Shown: piece by piece, positions 49,370-61,609 of the stretch
Numbering within the stretch: position 1 is the stretch's first letter
How the letters are laid out: every line of letters starts with the position of its first letter
Origin: Aquanectria penicillioides
Taxonomy: Eukaryota; Ascomycota; Sordariomycetes; Hypocreales; Nectriaceae
Assembly (NCBI GenBank): GCA_003415625.1
Contig: PYIU01000003.1
Location: 6,076,001 to 6,140,000 of the forward strand
Reading direction: 5' to 3'
Length of the DNA: 64,000 nucleotides
Position numbers and translations under genes: made by a program
The notes under the pieces: model-generated
What the model saw: only the letters and a program-made list of their open reading frames with translations
Databases searched by the model: none
What the model was told of the DNA's origin: nothing

Positions 49370-51134
49370 TGTTGTTTCCGGTTCGAGAACAGGGAGGTCG
49401 AGATCAGGTCGGGGAGGGAAAAGATGGATCCAGGCGGCGGCAGGGAAAAGCTAGGCTGGACAAGGACTTCTGGGAGTCAAGTCACGCAGCCAGGGAAGAA
49501 TCCAGGACTCCGGGGCCAGGCGCACGATGGGGACCAGTTCGGGGATCGAAGCGGAGGCGCGCCTTGCGAGGAGGGAAGGAGGATGAGGATGATGGCGAAG
49601 ATGGTTGGCGACGAGTGGTGATGACGGGGGTGAGGTGAGGAGAAGATGCTGCGGCGCGTGCGTGGGAGGTGGACTTGCGACCGAAGGGCAGGTGGCCGGG
49701 CGTAGGCGTGGGCGGGGAAGGGTGGCAAAATTCCCAATGAGGGAACGACGCCGGTAGGCGACCCAACTGGAGGATGCCGACCACTGAAGCTGCCACTGGA
49801 GCAGTTAAAGGCTCAAAGCCGCCAGAGCAGGTGCTGGAACCGCCACTAAAAGACGCCGCTAGGGGGTGCCCGAGACCAACAGGTTTGCAGGAGCCAACGA
49901 CACACGCACACCCACGTAAGAAACACACACGCTTTAACGTGGGCCCCCATCAACATCGAAATCACAACTCCAAGGATCGATCGCCTTTGCCATGAACCGA
50001 ATGCTGTCCACGAGCCGAATACCTAGCCATGACGCTCAATCTTGACCTATAATCTCAAAGTGTCCCTCCACTCCGACCGATTGCAGAACAGATTGTAGGT
50101 ATCAAGTATTAGATAGAAAGAAGTAGAGAGTTGATCTGTGGAGATGGGAGCAAGAGTGGAGCACCAGAATAGTCTAGTGTCCCCAATACAGTTTAGTTCC
50201 GGGTGCGTGTTTCGTTTTGGGCGTGCGTGCTTTGTTGCTCTTATGACAGGCGGATGTGCTCGCATGTGCATGGTAGTATCCCTGGGGAGGGGAGCATTGT
50301 GCATTAATCTTACAGCACCACCGGCATGCGCATAAACCCCAGGTTTTGCTGGGCTCTGCCGCTCTGGAAGCTCGAGAGGCTGCACGCCCGGTGGGCCTTG
50401 GGGGCCATGTCTAGGCCATGCCTCGACAGCAACCAGCAGTCAGCAGCCATCAGCCATCGTCAGCGAGCGGCCAGCAGCAATAACAGCAGTGGCCAGCAAG
50501 CAGCCAACAACTCAGCAGCCGCTCGCTATCCGACGGTGCTGACGGTGGTGATGAGTCAACTTATCTCACGCTCCTCCCAGCCAATAACACATGCGTCGAC
50601 GCTGGACGGGTCCTGTGTACCGGCTATTGATTATTATTACTTGCGGTTAGGTACGTAACATCCGTATTTTCCCCCACCGCCGCCTCGGTCAAGAAACAGA
50701 GAGGCCCAGGCACACAAAAACCGTCCGTCGTATCATCCGAGAAGCCAAAAAAACTCGACACACACAACCACGACCCAAATACCCACTCATCTCCCTTCTT
50801 TGGTGGCTTCCAAAGGGCTTTGGCCCCTCCCTTAACCCCACTAGCTCATCCCGTCCCATCTCCCAAAAAGCCTTGCCCCTGTCGGACGCCCAAACGCCTT
50901 GCATGCTCCATGCTGTGTGCCATGCTACTATCATCATTGGAAGAAAGGAAGAAAACGGGAGGAAGAAGCCCTCATCTAGAGACCATACCAAGACCGTCAC
51001 CATGACTCCTGTTCGGCTATTCGTCAAAAAGCACCGATATTATCTCATCCACCATCGTAAACACAAGGTGGGCACTGTCAGGGCCATGTTAGCATCACAT
51101 CACTACCCACTCCCTCCAGGGGGGGGCGGGCCAC
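49370..51134. other. SR promoter and downstream flank of the Mdm1-like gene
   Basis: 1.8 kb with no supported gene. The side near 49370 should be the SR-gene promoter and leader, and the side near 51134 the 3' flank of the Mdm1-like gene. CAG/AGCAGC-rich patches occur at about 50430-50520. Confidence 0.55.
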
Positions 51135-54100
51135 TTACTTTAACTTGGAGTTGCTTAGAGTCGCAAAGATGCGCCGACTCGCCGCCTGCGCGTTCACTCT
51201 TCCCACAACGCTTCCAGCCAAGTCTGGTACCAGCGTTGCCAGCATCAAACTAGCCTCTGTTCGCGTCTTCTTCTTCTCTGTGTCAGTCCGTGGCTTGCGG
51301 TCTCGCTGCAGCTGTCCACCAGGCCACAAACTGTCCTGAACCATGCCAATGTACTTCAAGACCGAATCTTCTTGCACAAGCATCTTGACGTTGTCGCGCA
51401 CTTTTCTCTCGATTGTCCCGCCCAAGAGCTGTTGAAGGACGACAACCACTGCTCGTCCTCGAAGCCAGTTGTTACCCTTATTCAATTCAAACACCTCAAG
51501 GAAGATGTCGCAGATGGGTTTGATGAACGGCTCGAGTTCTTTATTCTCAAAGGCGTTCAGCTCGGCCTCGGCCTCGGCCGCAGGGAATGTCTCTTCATCG
51601 ACGTTCAGCGGGACCGTGCCCAGCTGACTTGTGGCCGCAGCTATCAAGTTTTGCCCAGCGACAGAGATCTGATCCAAGACAGGAATGTTCCCCAGGATGT
51701 CCTCGACTCCGTCCGTGACGGAATCGTAGAGTCTTGTCATCATGTCCTTCTTGTCTTGGTGGTCTATCAAGTCTCGACCCTCCGCTATGACGCTTTGGGA
51801 CAGGAAAGCTCGCAGGTCTCTGCTCCGGCAGACTTCTGGGAGAAACAACAGCTCTCGCATATAGTTTTCCAGTGCCTCTCGTCTCTTGCGGAGGAATTCG
51901 CTCTGAAACTTCATAACCATACGTCGTCTTGGGAAATCGAGGTTCCGAACCGAAGGGTACCGGGATCGTAGTTTTTGGTGAAGCTCGTGAAACTCGCTGT
52001 AGCGCCTCGAAATCATCCATGATGCGGCTGGCATTTGTTCCCCCGCATTTCTTTGCACTTCAATAACATAGAGAGCAAATTCTCTGCCGTCGTCCTCCTT
52101 TCCAACTTGAATCGTTTTGATCTTGATTGTCGAACGTCCATAAAGACTATTGTCGCTTTCTTGAACCACGTATTGCTGTCTTTGAAGCTCCTTGCGTCGG
52201 ATTTCTCTCTGAAGACTAGCCTTAGACTTTCTCAGAATTCGCAACTCAGCAGTGTTGTTGGTCAGTTCCGCTTTTCGCGTAAGCGAGTCGACAACTGCCT
52301 CTTGAGACACCAGGCGATCGATATCATTTGTAAGAGCAGTGATGGCCTCCGCGAGTCCCAGGTCTCCTGGAGCAGCCTCATGCACATGGTCTTCGTCATC
52401 AGGTAGAGCTGTCTCATCTACGTCCTCCCCGTCATACCGATCCTCATCACCAAAGAGATCATCGTCAACAAAAACGCCAATTCTTGACGCCGGGCTGACC
52501 AGGCCCAACGAAGAAAGACTGGGCTTCTCGATCTCCTTGTGGGACAAGAGAGGTCTTATGCCATTGTCAATCGAACCTCGGTGGGACTCGTTGTCATTCC
52601 CCGAGAACAGGCTTGAGGAGTTGTCTTCGATGGCAGGACCACCAAACAGTGACGCGCGGAGATCTTCAGCAGTCAGAGGACGGTCATCCTCCATAATATT
52701 ATTAAGGGCTTTCTCCACGGCTTGAACAACTTGTGTGTCTGGCGGCTGCTCCCCTGCAGGCTCTTGGTCGAGACTCTGGACAGAATCGACCAAGCCATCG
52801 TGCTCGACGTCGTCGTCGTCAAAAAGCGGGTTTGTTGATTCATCATCAAGTGATCTTCGGGATTTAGATAGGGGATCGGGGCCGTTGCCGTTAACATTTG
52901 CAGATCTTAAATCAGACGCCGAACCCGATCGTCTGCCCAAAGGACTAGACCGACGGGGTGCTAGACGAGATACTGGTCTAGGCTTCGCCTGGAAACTCTG
53001 TGCAGGCTTCGCGTTGGGGCGAGGTTCTGGAGGCGGCGCCGGTCGGATTGCATTGGCAGTAGATGCTTCTTGGGCAGCAAGGCATTTATAGTAGAGGTCA
53101 GACTTCTTGAAGCTCTGGAAGAATCGCGACTGCATCTCATCCACCACTGCACTTTGTGATCTCAAAATGGCTCTACGAGCCCTGTAGTATTGGGCCGGGG
53201 TAGCAGCCTTGCCAGCTTTGAGGAATTCCTTCACTTCTGCTTTTGAAGCATCGGAAATCTTGAGCTCAGGTTTGGACAGATATGCCTGGTCGATCTGTAG
53301 AAGATCCAGTCGGTCAGACTCGGTCCACATAGGCAACGTTGACGGTAACTGTTCATCGTCTTGGCCATCGTCCTCGAGTGGATTTCGAAAGCCATCTACA
53401 ACCAACCAAAACTGAATCATAGGCATGAGGTGCTGACGATCCATGTACTCCATGAAGTAGGAAAGTCCAGAAGAATCTCGGAGGAGCTCGACCAGAGAGG
53501 CCGTCTCCAATCTGGATTGAGATGTAGCTGTCGGCACTGGCGCTGGCATGGGAGCACGGCGATCCCCGCCAGCTGCAAAGTGGTTCACTTTCTGGTCAAG
53601 CATGCGCTTGCCCATCTCTAATCGGCGAAGATATACAGGGTCCTGGTTGTCTTGCAAGGAATCGCGCTTGAGTTGACTGGCAACTTCACTACGGAACCGT
53701 CGCGCATCCGACAGGTTATTGACCTTACGAATGGCCCGTATAAATTTTTCAAATTTGCGCTCGTTGTCGCCGGGGGTTATTCGAGGCATTGAAGCTAGCT
53801 TTCCGGATTTTGGCGCAGGTGAAGCATGCTGATCCAGCGCCGCTCGAAGCTTGCGGACAGTCGACCTATCCTGGAGCATGGAGCGTCCCAGGTTCTCCAT
53901 TAACTGGTTCCATGTATCCGGCTCGGAAAGCAGTTGGACGACCGGGAATAAAACAGAGCAGCTCACGATCTCGCGAACAATGGTGGAGACACTTCGGCTC
54001 GCCAACATATTCCCCGGGAGTAATTTAGGCAGGATTCTCGCAACAAGTGACCGGAGGTAATCCTGCTGCACCATCTTGGTGTCGGGAAACGACAGCGATG

Positions 54101-54734
54101 CAGCGGGGTGCAAGCGGCCATCGCGGAATTTGGAGGCGATGGCAAGGTCAAGTTCCTCTGACTCTGTGACGGAGCGGTTCAGCTTCCTTCCACGAACCGA
54201 CTTCTCCGCCTCGTAAAAGTCACGGAAGTGGGCGGTCAAGATGGGCACCAAGCGGCTGGTAACGGCCTCGGCCAGGTCTTTGTCTCGAAGGGAGTCACGT
54301 AGGCCGATGAGGGCCAAGCGGATGGTTTTGTCGACTTCATTGGGGAACGCGGGGTTGCGGCTGATGTGGGAGTACCAGCTGCGGACGAAGTCACGGAGGA
54401 TTAGATCGAGGAGGTTGTCGACGGCCTCGGAAACGCGGGGCGACTCGCGATCGATGGGGGTTCGGATGTATGACTGTCTCGCACGGAGGGCCTGCACCTC
54501 GGACCTCCATGCTTTGGAGCCCAGAAAGGCGGCGCCGTGCGGGCGTGGAGTTCGGTCGCTGGGTCGTCGAGAGGTGAGGGCAAGGGAGGCCAGGAGGGCA
54601 ACGATGGTGACAAGGACGCCGCTGACGAAGGCGTAGCCAACCCAGCGCAGCACTGGGAGCCAGTTGATGGCATAACCCCAGGCTACGAAGGCGGCCAGTC
54701 CTGCTAGAGCCGCATCTCTTCGCTTGAGGGCCAT
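51135..54734 (-). CDS. mdm1: Mdm1/SNX13-like sorting nexin (PXA-RGS-PX-nexin C)
   Basis: A single 1,199-aa exon on the minus strand. Two hydrophobic segments at the N-terminus (about residues 8-28 and 33-55) should anchor it in the ER. Then come a PXA domain (about 100-280, with VDNLLDLILRDFVRSWYSHIS), an RGS-like domain (about 415-548, LSYFMEYMDRQHLMPMIQFW), a long acidic linker, a PX domain (about 855-975, SWMISRRYSEFHELHQKL with RRY) and a nexin C-terminal domain (about 1070-1165). Family members tether the ER to vacuole/lysosome or lipid droplets and bind phosphoinositides. The start is the first ATG in frame (MALKRRDAAL); longer extensions would need a GTG start. No introns are needed, unlike most neighbours. 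Confidence 0.94.
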   Translation of the reverse strand: MALKRRDAALAGLAAFVAWGYAINWLPVLRWVGYAFVSGVLVTIVALLASLALTSRRPSDRTPRPHGAAFLGSKAWRSEVQALRARQSYIRTPIDRESPRVSEAVDNLLDLILRDFVRSWYSHISRNPAFPNEVDKTIRLALIGLRDSLRDKDLAEAVTSRLVPILTAHFRDFYEAEKSVRGRKLNRSVTESEELDLAIASKFRDGRLHPAASLSFPDTKMVQQDYLRSLVARILPKLLPGNMLASRSVSTIVREIVSCSVLFPVVQLLSEPDTWNQLMENLGRSMLQDRSTVRKLRAALDQHASPAPKSGKLASMPRITPGDNERKFEKFIRAIRKVNNLSDARRFRSEVASQLKRDSLQDNQDPVYLRRLEMGKRMLDQKVNHFAAGGDRRAPMPAPVPTATSQSRLETASLVELLRDSSGLSYFMEYMDRQHLMPMIQFWLVVDGFRNPLEDDGQDDEQLPSTLPMWTESDRLDLLQIDQAYLSKPELKISDASKAEVKEFLKAGKAATPAQYYRARRAILRSQSAVVDEMQSRFFQSFKKSDLYYKCLAAQEASTANAIRPAPPPEPRPNAKPAQSFQAKPRPVSRLAPRRSSPLGRRSGSASDLRSANVNGNGPDPLSKSRRSLDDESTNPLFDDDDVEHDGLVDSVQSLDQEPAGEQPPDTQVVQAVEKALNNIMEDDRPLTAEDLRASLFGGPAIEDNSSSLFSGNDNESHRGSIDNGIRPLLSHKEIEKPSLSSLGLVSPASRIGVFVDDDLFGDEDRYDGEDVDETALPDDEDHVHEAAPGDLGLAEAITALTNDIDRLVSQEAVVDSLTRKAELTNNTAELRILRKSKASLQREIRRKELQRQQYVVQESDNSLYGRSTIKIKTIQVGKEDDGREFALYVIEVQRNAGEQMPAASWMISRRYSEFHELHQKLRSRYPSVRNLDFPRRRMVMKFQSEFLRKRREALENYMRELLFLPEVCRSRDLRAFLSQSVIAEGRDLIDHQDKKDMMTRLYDSVTDGVEDILGNIPVLDQISVAGQNLIAAATSQLGTVPLNVDEETFPAAEAEAELNAFENKELEPFIKPICDIFLEVFELNKGNNWLRGRAVVVVLQQLLGGTIERKVRDNVKMLVQEDSVLKYIGMVQDSLWPGGQLQRDRKPRTDTEKKKTRTEASLMLATLVPDLAGSVVGRVNAQAASRRIFATLSNSKLK

Positions 54735-55271
54735 CGCCGGGGCAGTGGTTGAAGCCGCATCGTCTGGTGAGGTGTTCGTGGCAGTAGCGGTGGTGCTATC
54801 GGTATCGGTATCGATACGATTACGCTTTGTTGCATCCACCCCTGTCAATAAAACGTGCCGCAAACATGGAACCCCATGCACGTCTCAGCCATGGGCCCTT
54901 CACGCCAGCCATGGCCAACGTCGCCTTTGCAGGAACTGTCGTGCTCCATAGCCACATTGATGGCCCAATTTGCCATTTTTGCATTGAAAAACATCTCCTC
55001 GTATTGCGCGAGTCTCACGATGTTTTTATGGGATATCGGCTGGTCCTTCCCAGTCTTGTTTCCGCTGCCAAGGTCTCCGACTCTCCGCTGACACCCATGA
55101 CTCGTGTGAGCTCCCCGCTGCACGCACGGATTATCTGCATTCGCGTACCTGGTCAGTTAAAGCACAGCTTGCCTCATCATAATTGCATGTGATTGTCAAA
55201 TATCTCGTCATCCCATATCCTAACCCATGCGGGTGGGCACATCATTTGCGGCTCTTTTTCTCATCTCCCGG
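54735..55271. other. Spacer between Mdm1-like and trm8 genes
   Basis: 537 bp between two minus-strand genes: promoter of the Mdm1-like gene and 3' flank of trm8. The Mdm1 frame stays open without an ATG for about 50 codons upstream of its start. No other gene is seen. Confidence 0.6.
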
Positions 55272-56189
<918 letters not shown>

Positions 56190-56475
56190 GATTCGTGCTT
56201 TTGAAGTGATTGTGTGCTGTATTCTCGCATTCCTCAAGGTGAGTCTTGGATGCAAGACCTTTTTAGGTGGGCGTGGAGTTTTGAGCTCGGCCAGATCGGG
56301 AAGGCGGTGAGGGAGCACCCCTTGCGAAGCAAACGGGGGCCGCCCGGACCTAGCGCAAGATACGAGACAGCCTCCTAGGACCGCGGATGCCCGTGATTCC
56401 AGCATCGACAGTCAAAATCAGCTGCTCCTGAGATATGATCCTCCTTTTCCTAACCACCTCGCAGCTCTCTACACG

Positions 56476-56824
56476 ATGTCTCAGTCGTCCCAGGAATCTT
56501 CATGGAATCTGCTCGGTCCCCTAATGGCCGAGTACTCCTTCTTCGTCAACTGCATCTCCCTCGTTTGTGTAAGTATCATCTCCCCGCTCTCTCAGCACGG
56601 GTTCCGTCTCTGGACTGGGACTGACCTCCGGATAGCTCGGTCTCGGGTTGATGTTCCTCATCCCCATCGCCATACTCATCGTCTTGGATCTCATGCTGTG
56701 GCTCTGGCGCATGTACAGTAGCCCACCCGAGCCTGTCGATTTGAAGCCTGCCGATCCCCTTGCCGTCGATCCGGAGCCCACCGCCAAAGCTACAGGGCTA
56801 GACTCCTCTACTCTACGCTTATAG
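56476..56824 (+). CDS. Small predicted membrane protein, function unknown
   Basis: Two exons (56476-56568, 56636-56824) encode 93 aa; the 67-nt intron has a consensus GTAAGT donor and a CTGAC branch site. Residues about 18-57 form one long hydrophobic stretch (YSFFVNCISLVC joined to LGLGLMFLIPIAILIVLDL), enough for two closely spaced helices or one long helix, then LWLWRMY and a soluble tail rich in P, D and E. I do not recognise the family. Support for a real gene comes from the clean intron that joins two hydrophobic parts in frame and from its position between trm8 and hom6 with no room for other genes. It converges on hom6 with a 93-bp gap. Confidence 0.75.
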
Positions 56825-56917
56825 ACACACCACGATGCGATACGAACGATGGAACAACATGGGGATAATTTTAAACACTATGTGGCCATTTATTCTTGCT
56901 ATTCTTTCTCCAAACTT

Positions 56918-58077
56918 TTACGCGATCTGGCCGACAACCTTGATCAAGTCGCCAGTCACACCCATGGCAGTCACATCGCCACCAGCACCAGCACCCTGGA
57001 TAATCAATGGGTTGCTTCCATACCTCTCAGTGTAGAAGCTAATAATGTTGTCGCTTCCCTTGAGGGCGGCAATCGGGTGTGAGCGATCAAACTGCTCCAG
57101 ACCAACCTTGACCTGCTTGCTGGCAACGTCGATGCTTCCGACAAACCGAACAACCTTGCCAGCCTTCTCCGCCGCAGCTTTGGTCTCCTCCATCTGGTGG
57201 TCAAAGGCTGGCAGCTTCTCGAGGAACTCATCACCGCTGGTGCAAGACTCAAGCTCCTTGGGGATCAAGCTCTGGACGGGGAAAGCGGTAGGTGACTCGA
57301 CGGGGAGGCCAGCCAGACGGGCGAGGATGGTCAGCTTGCGCGCAACATCGAGACCGTTGAGATCATCTCGGGGGTCAGGCTCAGTGTATCCAAGCGACTT
57401 GGCCTTCTTCACCTCTTCAGACCACTTGCCTCCCTGGCCCTCTGTAGGTGCAAAGGAGTTGAAGAGGAAAGACATGGTGCCACTGAAGACACCCTCGATC
57501 TTAGTGACCTTGTCACCAGTCTCAACGAGGTCCTTGAGAGTGGAGATGACGGGGAGGCCAGCGCCAACAGAGGACTCATGGTAGACACGGGCACCGGAGG
57601 ACTCGGCAGCGGAGAAGATGTCCTGCCACAGCTTATAGGAGCCCGAAAATGCCTTCTTGTTGGGGGTGACAACGCTGACGCCCCGGCTCAGGGCAAGGGG
57701 GTACAGCTCGGCAACATCTTGGGAGCTAGTGTTGTCGACAAGGACGACCTTGGCGGGGGCAGCGGCCAGGTACTCAACGACCTGGGGCAGGGCCAGGGGA
57801 GTCTTGGAAGAGGCGGCGAGGGTATCGGCGACATTGTCGAGACTGACAGCAGAGTAGTCCTCGTTGTATAGGGCCTTGCGGCTAGTGGCAATGTAGGCGA
57901 GGGTCAGCTTGGGAGAGGGCTTGCGAGCAGCGAGGGTCTGAAGCTGGTTGATGAAGCACTTGCCGACACCGCCGGCGCCTGTGGATTGTTCAATGATTAG
58001 AATACAGTGAGTGCAGTGCGTCAAAAGGGAATGGACATACCAATGATGGCAATGAGAACCTGCTTAGGGGCGGCCAT
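56918..58077 (-). CDS. hom6: Homoserine dehydrogenase
   Basis: Two exons on the minus strand (58077-58041, 57978-56918) encode 365 aa, as in yeast Hom6. The enzyme reduces aspartate semialdehyde to homoserine, the branch point to threonine and methionine. The 62-nt intron splits the Rossmann glycine motif, which splicing restores as IIGAGGVGKC (residues 11-20). Further signatures are VVTPNKKAFSG, VYHESSVGAGLPVISTL, the substrate/catalytic region GYTEPDPRDDLNGLDVARKL, and the C-terminal QGAGAGGDVTAMGVTGDL. It is a stand-alone dehydrogenase with no aspartokinase or ACT domain. In yeast its gene is a Gcn4 target, and the Gcn4 orthologue cpc1 lies 4-5 kb away, but I found no TGACTCA in the 477-bp promoter shared with the CCDC174-like gene. 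Confidence 0.97.
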
Positions 58078-58554
58078 GGCTATTGTTGCACTACGAGTTC
58101 GTACGAGAGCTTTTGATGATTGAGCAAACTTGTTCCGGTTACGGATGGCGGGGCAATGAGGAGGGAAATGCAAGCACGCCAGCGGCCCCGCGGTAGCTTA
58201 CCCTATACGGAGGAGGGGCTTTCACATGGAAGCACCAATAATATACCACTCGAATGCTTTGATCAGTAAACCCACCTTCGTCGATATTGATGAATTTCGG
58301 ATTAGTGCCTCGCTGTTTCTTGTGCCCATAGTCGACATTGAAACGTTACCCTCTTAAGATTGGAGGGTTTGGCACACGATTGTTGACATGAAAAATTCCT
58401 GGTCTGGTTCAATGTGATTGCCTCAGGTTAAATCCGGGAGCGCTTCTTCAGACAACGCCGGTTGATGAAACTACATTTTCGACAAACAATCACTTCGTTA
58501 CTACATGCGACAACACAACCAACCCCACAAACGTAAATTTGGAACACACGAAAG
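58078..58554. other. Divergent promoter of hom6 and the CCDC174-like gene
   Basis: 477 bp between two divergent start codons, partly AT-rich. I looked for the Gcn4/CPC1 site TGACTCA or its reverse form and found none. Confidence 0.6.
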
Positions 58555-59601
58555 ATGCCACAGGACCCCGACCTGTACGGCCAACGGCCGCCTAAGAAAC
58601 AGAAACGTGATGCGACGTTGTCCACCTCGCTAGACTTTACGGCTCAACTTACTTCACTTATGTCGAATGCTTCGTCCAGCGCAACATCGTCTGGGCGATC
58701 TCGTTCCACCAAGGAACAGAAAGGGGATATTTTCAAAGGAACCAAACAAAAACGAGCAAAAGAACCCGTGGATGGAGCAAAGAAGCTGCAACTCAAAGAA
58801 GTCGCCGGGACTGAAGAAGAGACACAAGACCTGGCGCGTGCAAAGCGTAGGATGGAGGAAAAAGCACGACTCTACGCGGCCATGAAGAGAGGAGATTACG
58901 TGCCTAAAGAGAACGAGGCTGCCCCTCTGATAGACTTTGATCGGAAATGGGCTGAGGGAGTTGAGGGAGGAGAGGAAGATTATTCGACAAGCAGCGACAA
59001 TGATGACGACGCAGGTGACGAGAACGAGCTGGTTGAATACGAAGACGAGTTTGGCCGTGTGCGGCAGATCACCAAGGCAGAAAAGGAAAAGTTGGACCGA
59101 AGAGCAAGGCGAGGTCTCCTGGGAGCCGAGGAGCTCGAACGCATGTCGGCCCGTCCCAGCGCGCCGACCAATCTCATATATGGAGATGCGGTGCAATCGA
59201 TGGCCTTCAACCCCGAGGACCCAGAAAAGATGGAGGAGCTTGCGCGGAAGAGAGATCGCAGCGCAACACCACCGCCGGCGCAACACTACGATGCGGATTG
59301 GGAAATCCGCACCAAGGGTACAGGCTTTTACAAATTTAGCAAGGACGAAGAGACGAGGACAGTGGAAATGGCAGCGCTGGAAGAAGAGCGGATACGGACG
59401 GAGGAGCAACGCCGGGCTCGTGAAGACCAGAAGGGGTTGCGACGGCGGGAGATTGAGCGCCGGAGACAGGACATGGCGGCACGGCGAGCCAAGCGGCAGG
59501 CCGACACGTTCTTGGATGGGCTAGGGGCGGACTGGGGGACTGAACTGGCAACGTCTACGGCCCTGCGACTCTCCGATGATGGCGACGGGGGCCATGTTTA
59601 A
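58555..59601 (+). CDS. CCDC174-like coiled-coil nuclear protein
   Basis: A single-exon frame of 348 aa starting with the first ATG. The sequence is highly charged with long predicted helices: LARAKRRMEEKARLYAAMKRG (about 95-115), an acidic patch (about 145-165), EYEDEFGRVRQITKAEKEKL, and a C-terminal R/E-rich coiled coil. The diagnostic element is DWEIRTKGTGFYKFSKDEE near residue 250, the hallmark of the CCDC174 family (DUF4078). In animals CCDC174 associates with the exon junction complex and spliceosome; a similar RNA-processing role in fungi is inference. Basic stretches (PPKKQKRD) suggest nuclear import. It shares a promoter region with hom6. Confidence 0.88.
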   Translation: MPQDPDLYGQRPPKKQKRDATLSTSLDFTAQLTSLMSNASSSATSSGRSRSTKEQKGDIFKGTKQKRAKEPVDGAKKLQLKEVAGTEEETQDLARAKRRMEEKARLYAAMKRGDYVPKENEAAPLIDFDRKWAEGVEGGEEDYSTSSDNDDDAGDENELVEYEDEFGRVRQITKAEKEKLDRRARRGLLGAEELERMSARPSAPTNLIYGDAVQSMAFNPEDPEKMEELARKRDRSATPPPAQHYDADWEIRTKGTGFYKFSKDEETRTVEMAALEEERIRTEEQRRAREDQKGLRRREIERRRQDMAARRAKRQADTFLDGLGADWGTELATSTALRLSDDGDGGHV

Positions 59602-61609
59602 CCCGTACGACGGAATGGATACGTCTACGTACGCAACACGGCACCAAGGAACGGTGATGGAGACGGCGACGGCGACGGCGACCGACAGGATCCAATAACG
59701 GGCCAGGGGAGGGAGGGAGAAAAAGTAAGACGAGGTAATTAGCTGCATGTGTGGTGGCTCCGAGGGTCCGACTGGGGAGGCTTTGCATTTCCGTGGGCAA
59801 GCCGGTTAAAGTTGAGAGATGCATGTACGGAGTACCTAGGATCTTAATTAACCTGCTGCCGAGTAAGATGTATAGCTTACCAACACGGAGCAAAAGTCGC
59901 GAGGGAATTTGAGAAGGGCGAAGCGAGAGAGCGGAAACGAAGCCCAGTTTTACCCCAGCCATGGATGGATAGCGGAAGCGCTGGCTCAGTTGAGGAGAGG
60001 TGGCCGCCTCTACTGGTTTCCACACCTCCATCTTGGTTGCGCATTGGGAGACTTGTTTGTTGCTAGTCTTCACTGTGTGAAAGGCTAGCCAACGGGGTCA
60101 TGATATCGCATGTTGGAGATACTGATGCGACCCAGGCACGTGAAGATTTTGAGGGGACAGCTTGTGATATGCAGTATTTCACCAAAAAAAAAAACTTCTT
60201 GTTTCCTGACCTGGAGCCGCAATGCCAATGATCTCGATGAGAACTTGCGTACAAGCATTCTGTCGGCCAATACTTTTCTTGGCGGCCTCACTTTGGGAGG
60301 ATGTAGCAGGGCTTGTCAACCTGCCGTGGTTGCTGACATGGACATGGGGCCAAGGGGGAACAACAACGGACAAATATTTTTTTCCCCGGTTTTTTTCAAA
60401 AAGTTTTCCAAACACAGTGTGAAACGTATTTGAAGTGATCACTGTGCCTGATAAGAAGGTCTCCGTCAGAACGAGTACGTACCAAGTATACGAGAAAAAA
60501 CACGACGACGACGACAATAAACAACTCGGACGGAATGACGGGACGCTTGACACGAAACCCACTGAGGGCAGGTTCTAAGGGCGTAGCAGTCAGACAGGGG
60601 GGAGGGGGCACAAGACAGGCAGACAGAAAGGCAGAACGACGCCAGCAACTTTTTGATCGCGGGATGCATGCGACTACTGCATAGCATTCGTCGTTTTTTG
60701 CTTCCATCATCCCTTTGACAGTCCGAAGGCTTGTGGGCCAATTTACAGCTAAATACGGATAAAAGCATCTGGATGCTGCTGGCATCTCATTGGATTTTAT
60801 CCCTGTCGTTGCCCACCCACAAGCCTTCGGACTGTCAAAGGACAGCCTCCGTCAGCTGGAGCAAATGCTGAGCAACGACTGGCTGAGATGCGTGGTGGGC
60901 AATTGGTAATCAGGGCATTGGTTAGCTTCGCTGTAACCCTGAACCCTCTTTTTGGAAAACCCCAATCGCCAATGCCAATCGAGGCGTTGCACGAATTGGG
61001 GCTGGGGCGCAGGTAGGCTGGGCTGTCCCAGGTTGCGTTCTGGGGAACGCCGTGCTGTAACTTATGTTCTGGTAAAGGTTCAGTGCTTGCCGCCGCCGAC
61101 ATGCCTGCCCGTAATACAGTTGTACTTTGTGCTGTTGCCATTTCGCGTGTATGTATGCGCTTCGTATATTTCGTACAAGGACGGTAGGTAGGTGGGCAGG
61201 ATAAAGAGCCGGGCGCTAATTAGCTTCAGGGCCTTTTGGTATCAGTAGTCCAGGGCCGTGTATGTAGGCTAAACGGCGGCGACCTCCACTACTGAATTGG
61301 CGATGGATGGATCGCCGCCTCCAAGGAGTTTGTAATCTGGGCGCCGCCCCCTGGATGGGTCGTGAAATGAGGGCCTGGCACTAACCAACTTGGACCCCGT
61401 AGGTAGCCAGCGGCAGACTGAAAGGCGCACTCGTGCTGTAGTGCAGTGCCTACACTCAGCACCGTACAGAACCTCAAGGACGCACAGGGCCGCAAAAGGG
61501 ATACGCAGGGACGCACAGGGCGCAAAGCAGGGCGCTGTCTCAGGCGCTGGTTGCACTGGTTGCACCCGGCAGGCCCGGCCAGACCCAAACGGGTTGGCGC
61601 GGAAAGGTG
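59602..61609. other. Intergenic region upstream of cpc1
   Basis: About 2 kb without a supported gene. It includes the 3' flank of the CCDC174-like gene, some A-rich tracts, and a perfect 26-bp inverted repeat (separate entry). The last 600 bp are presumably cpc1 promoter. Confidence 0.55.
60712..60841. repeat. Perfect 26-bp inverted repeat with 78-nt spacer
   Basis: Arm 60712-60737 is the exact reverse complement of 60816-60841 (core TTTGACAGTCCGAAGGCTTG and its complement). The spacer (60738-60815) carries no coding frame of note. It could be the terminal repeats of a very small non-autonomous element or a transcribed hairpin. I see no convincing flanking target-site duplication. Confidence 0.85.

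Noticed and set aside
54735..54881. 49-codon N-terminal extension of the Mdm1-like protein
   Set aside because: It would require a GTG start; the first ATG gives a sensible start right before the membrane segments.
58654..59409. 251-codon minus-strand frame opposite the CCDC174-like gene
   Set aside because: It is the shadow of a well-supported plus-strand coding frame; charged helices on one strand create hydrophobic translation on the other.
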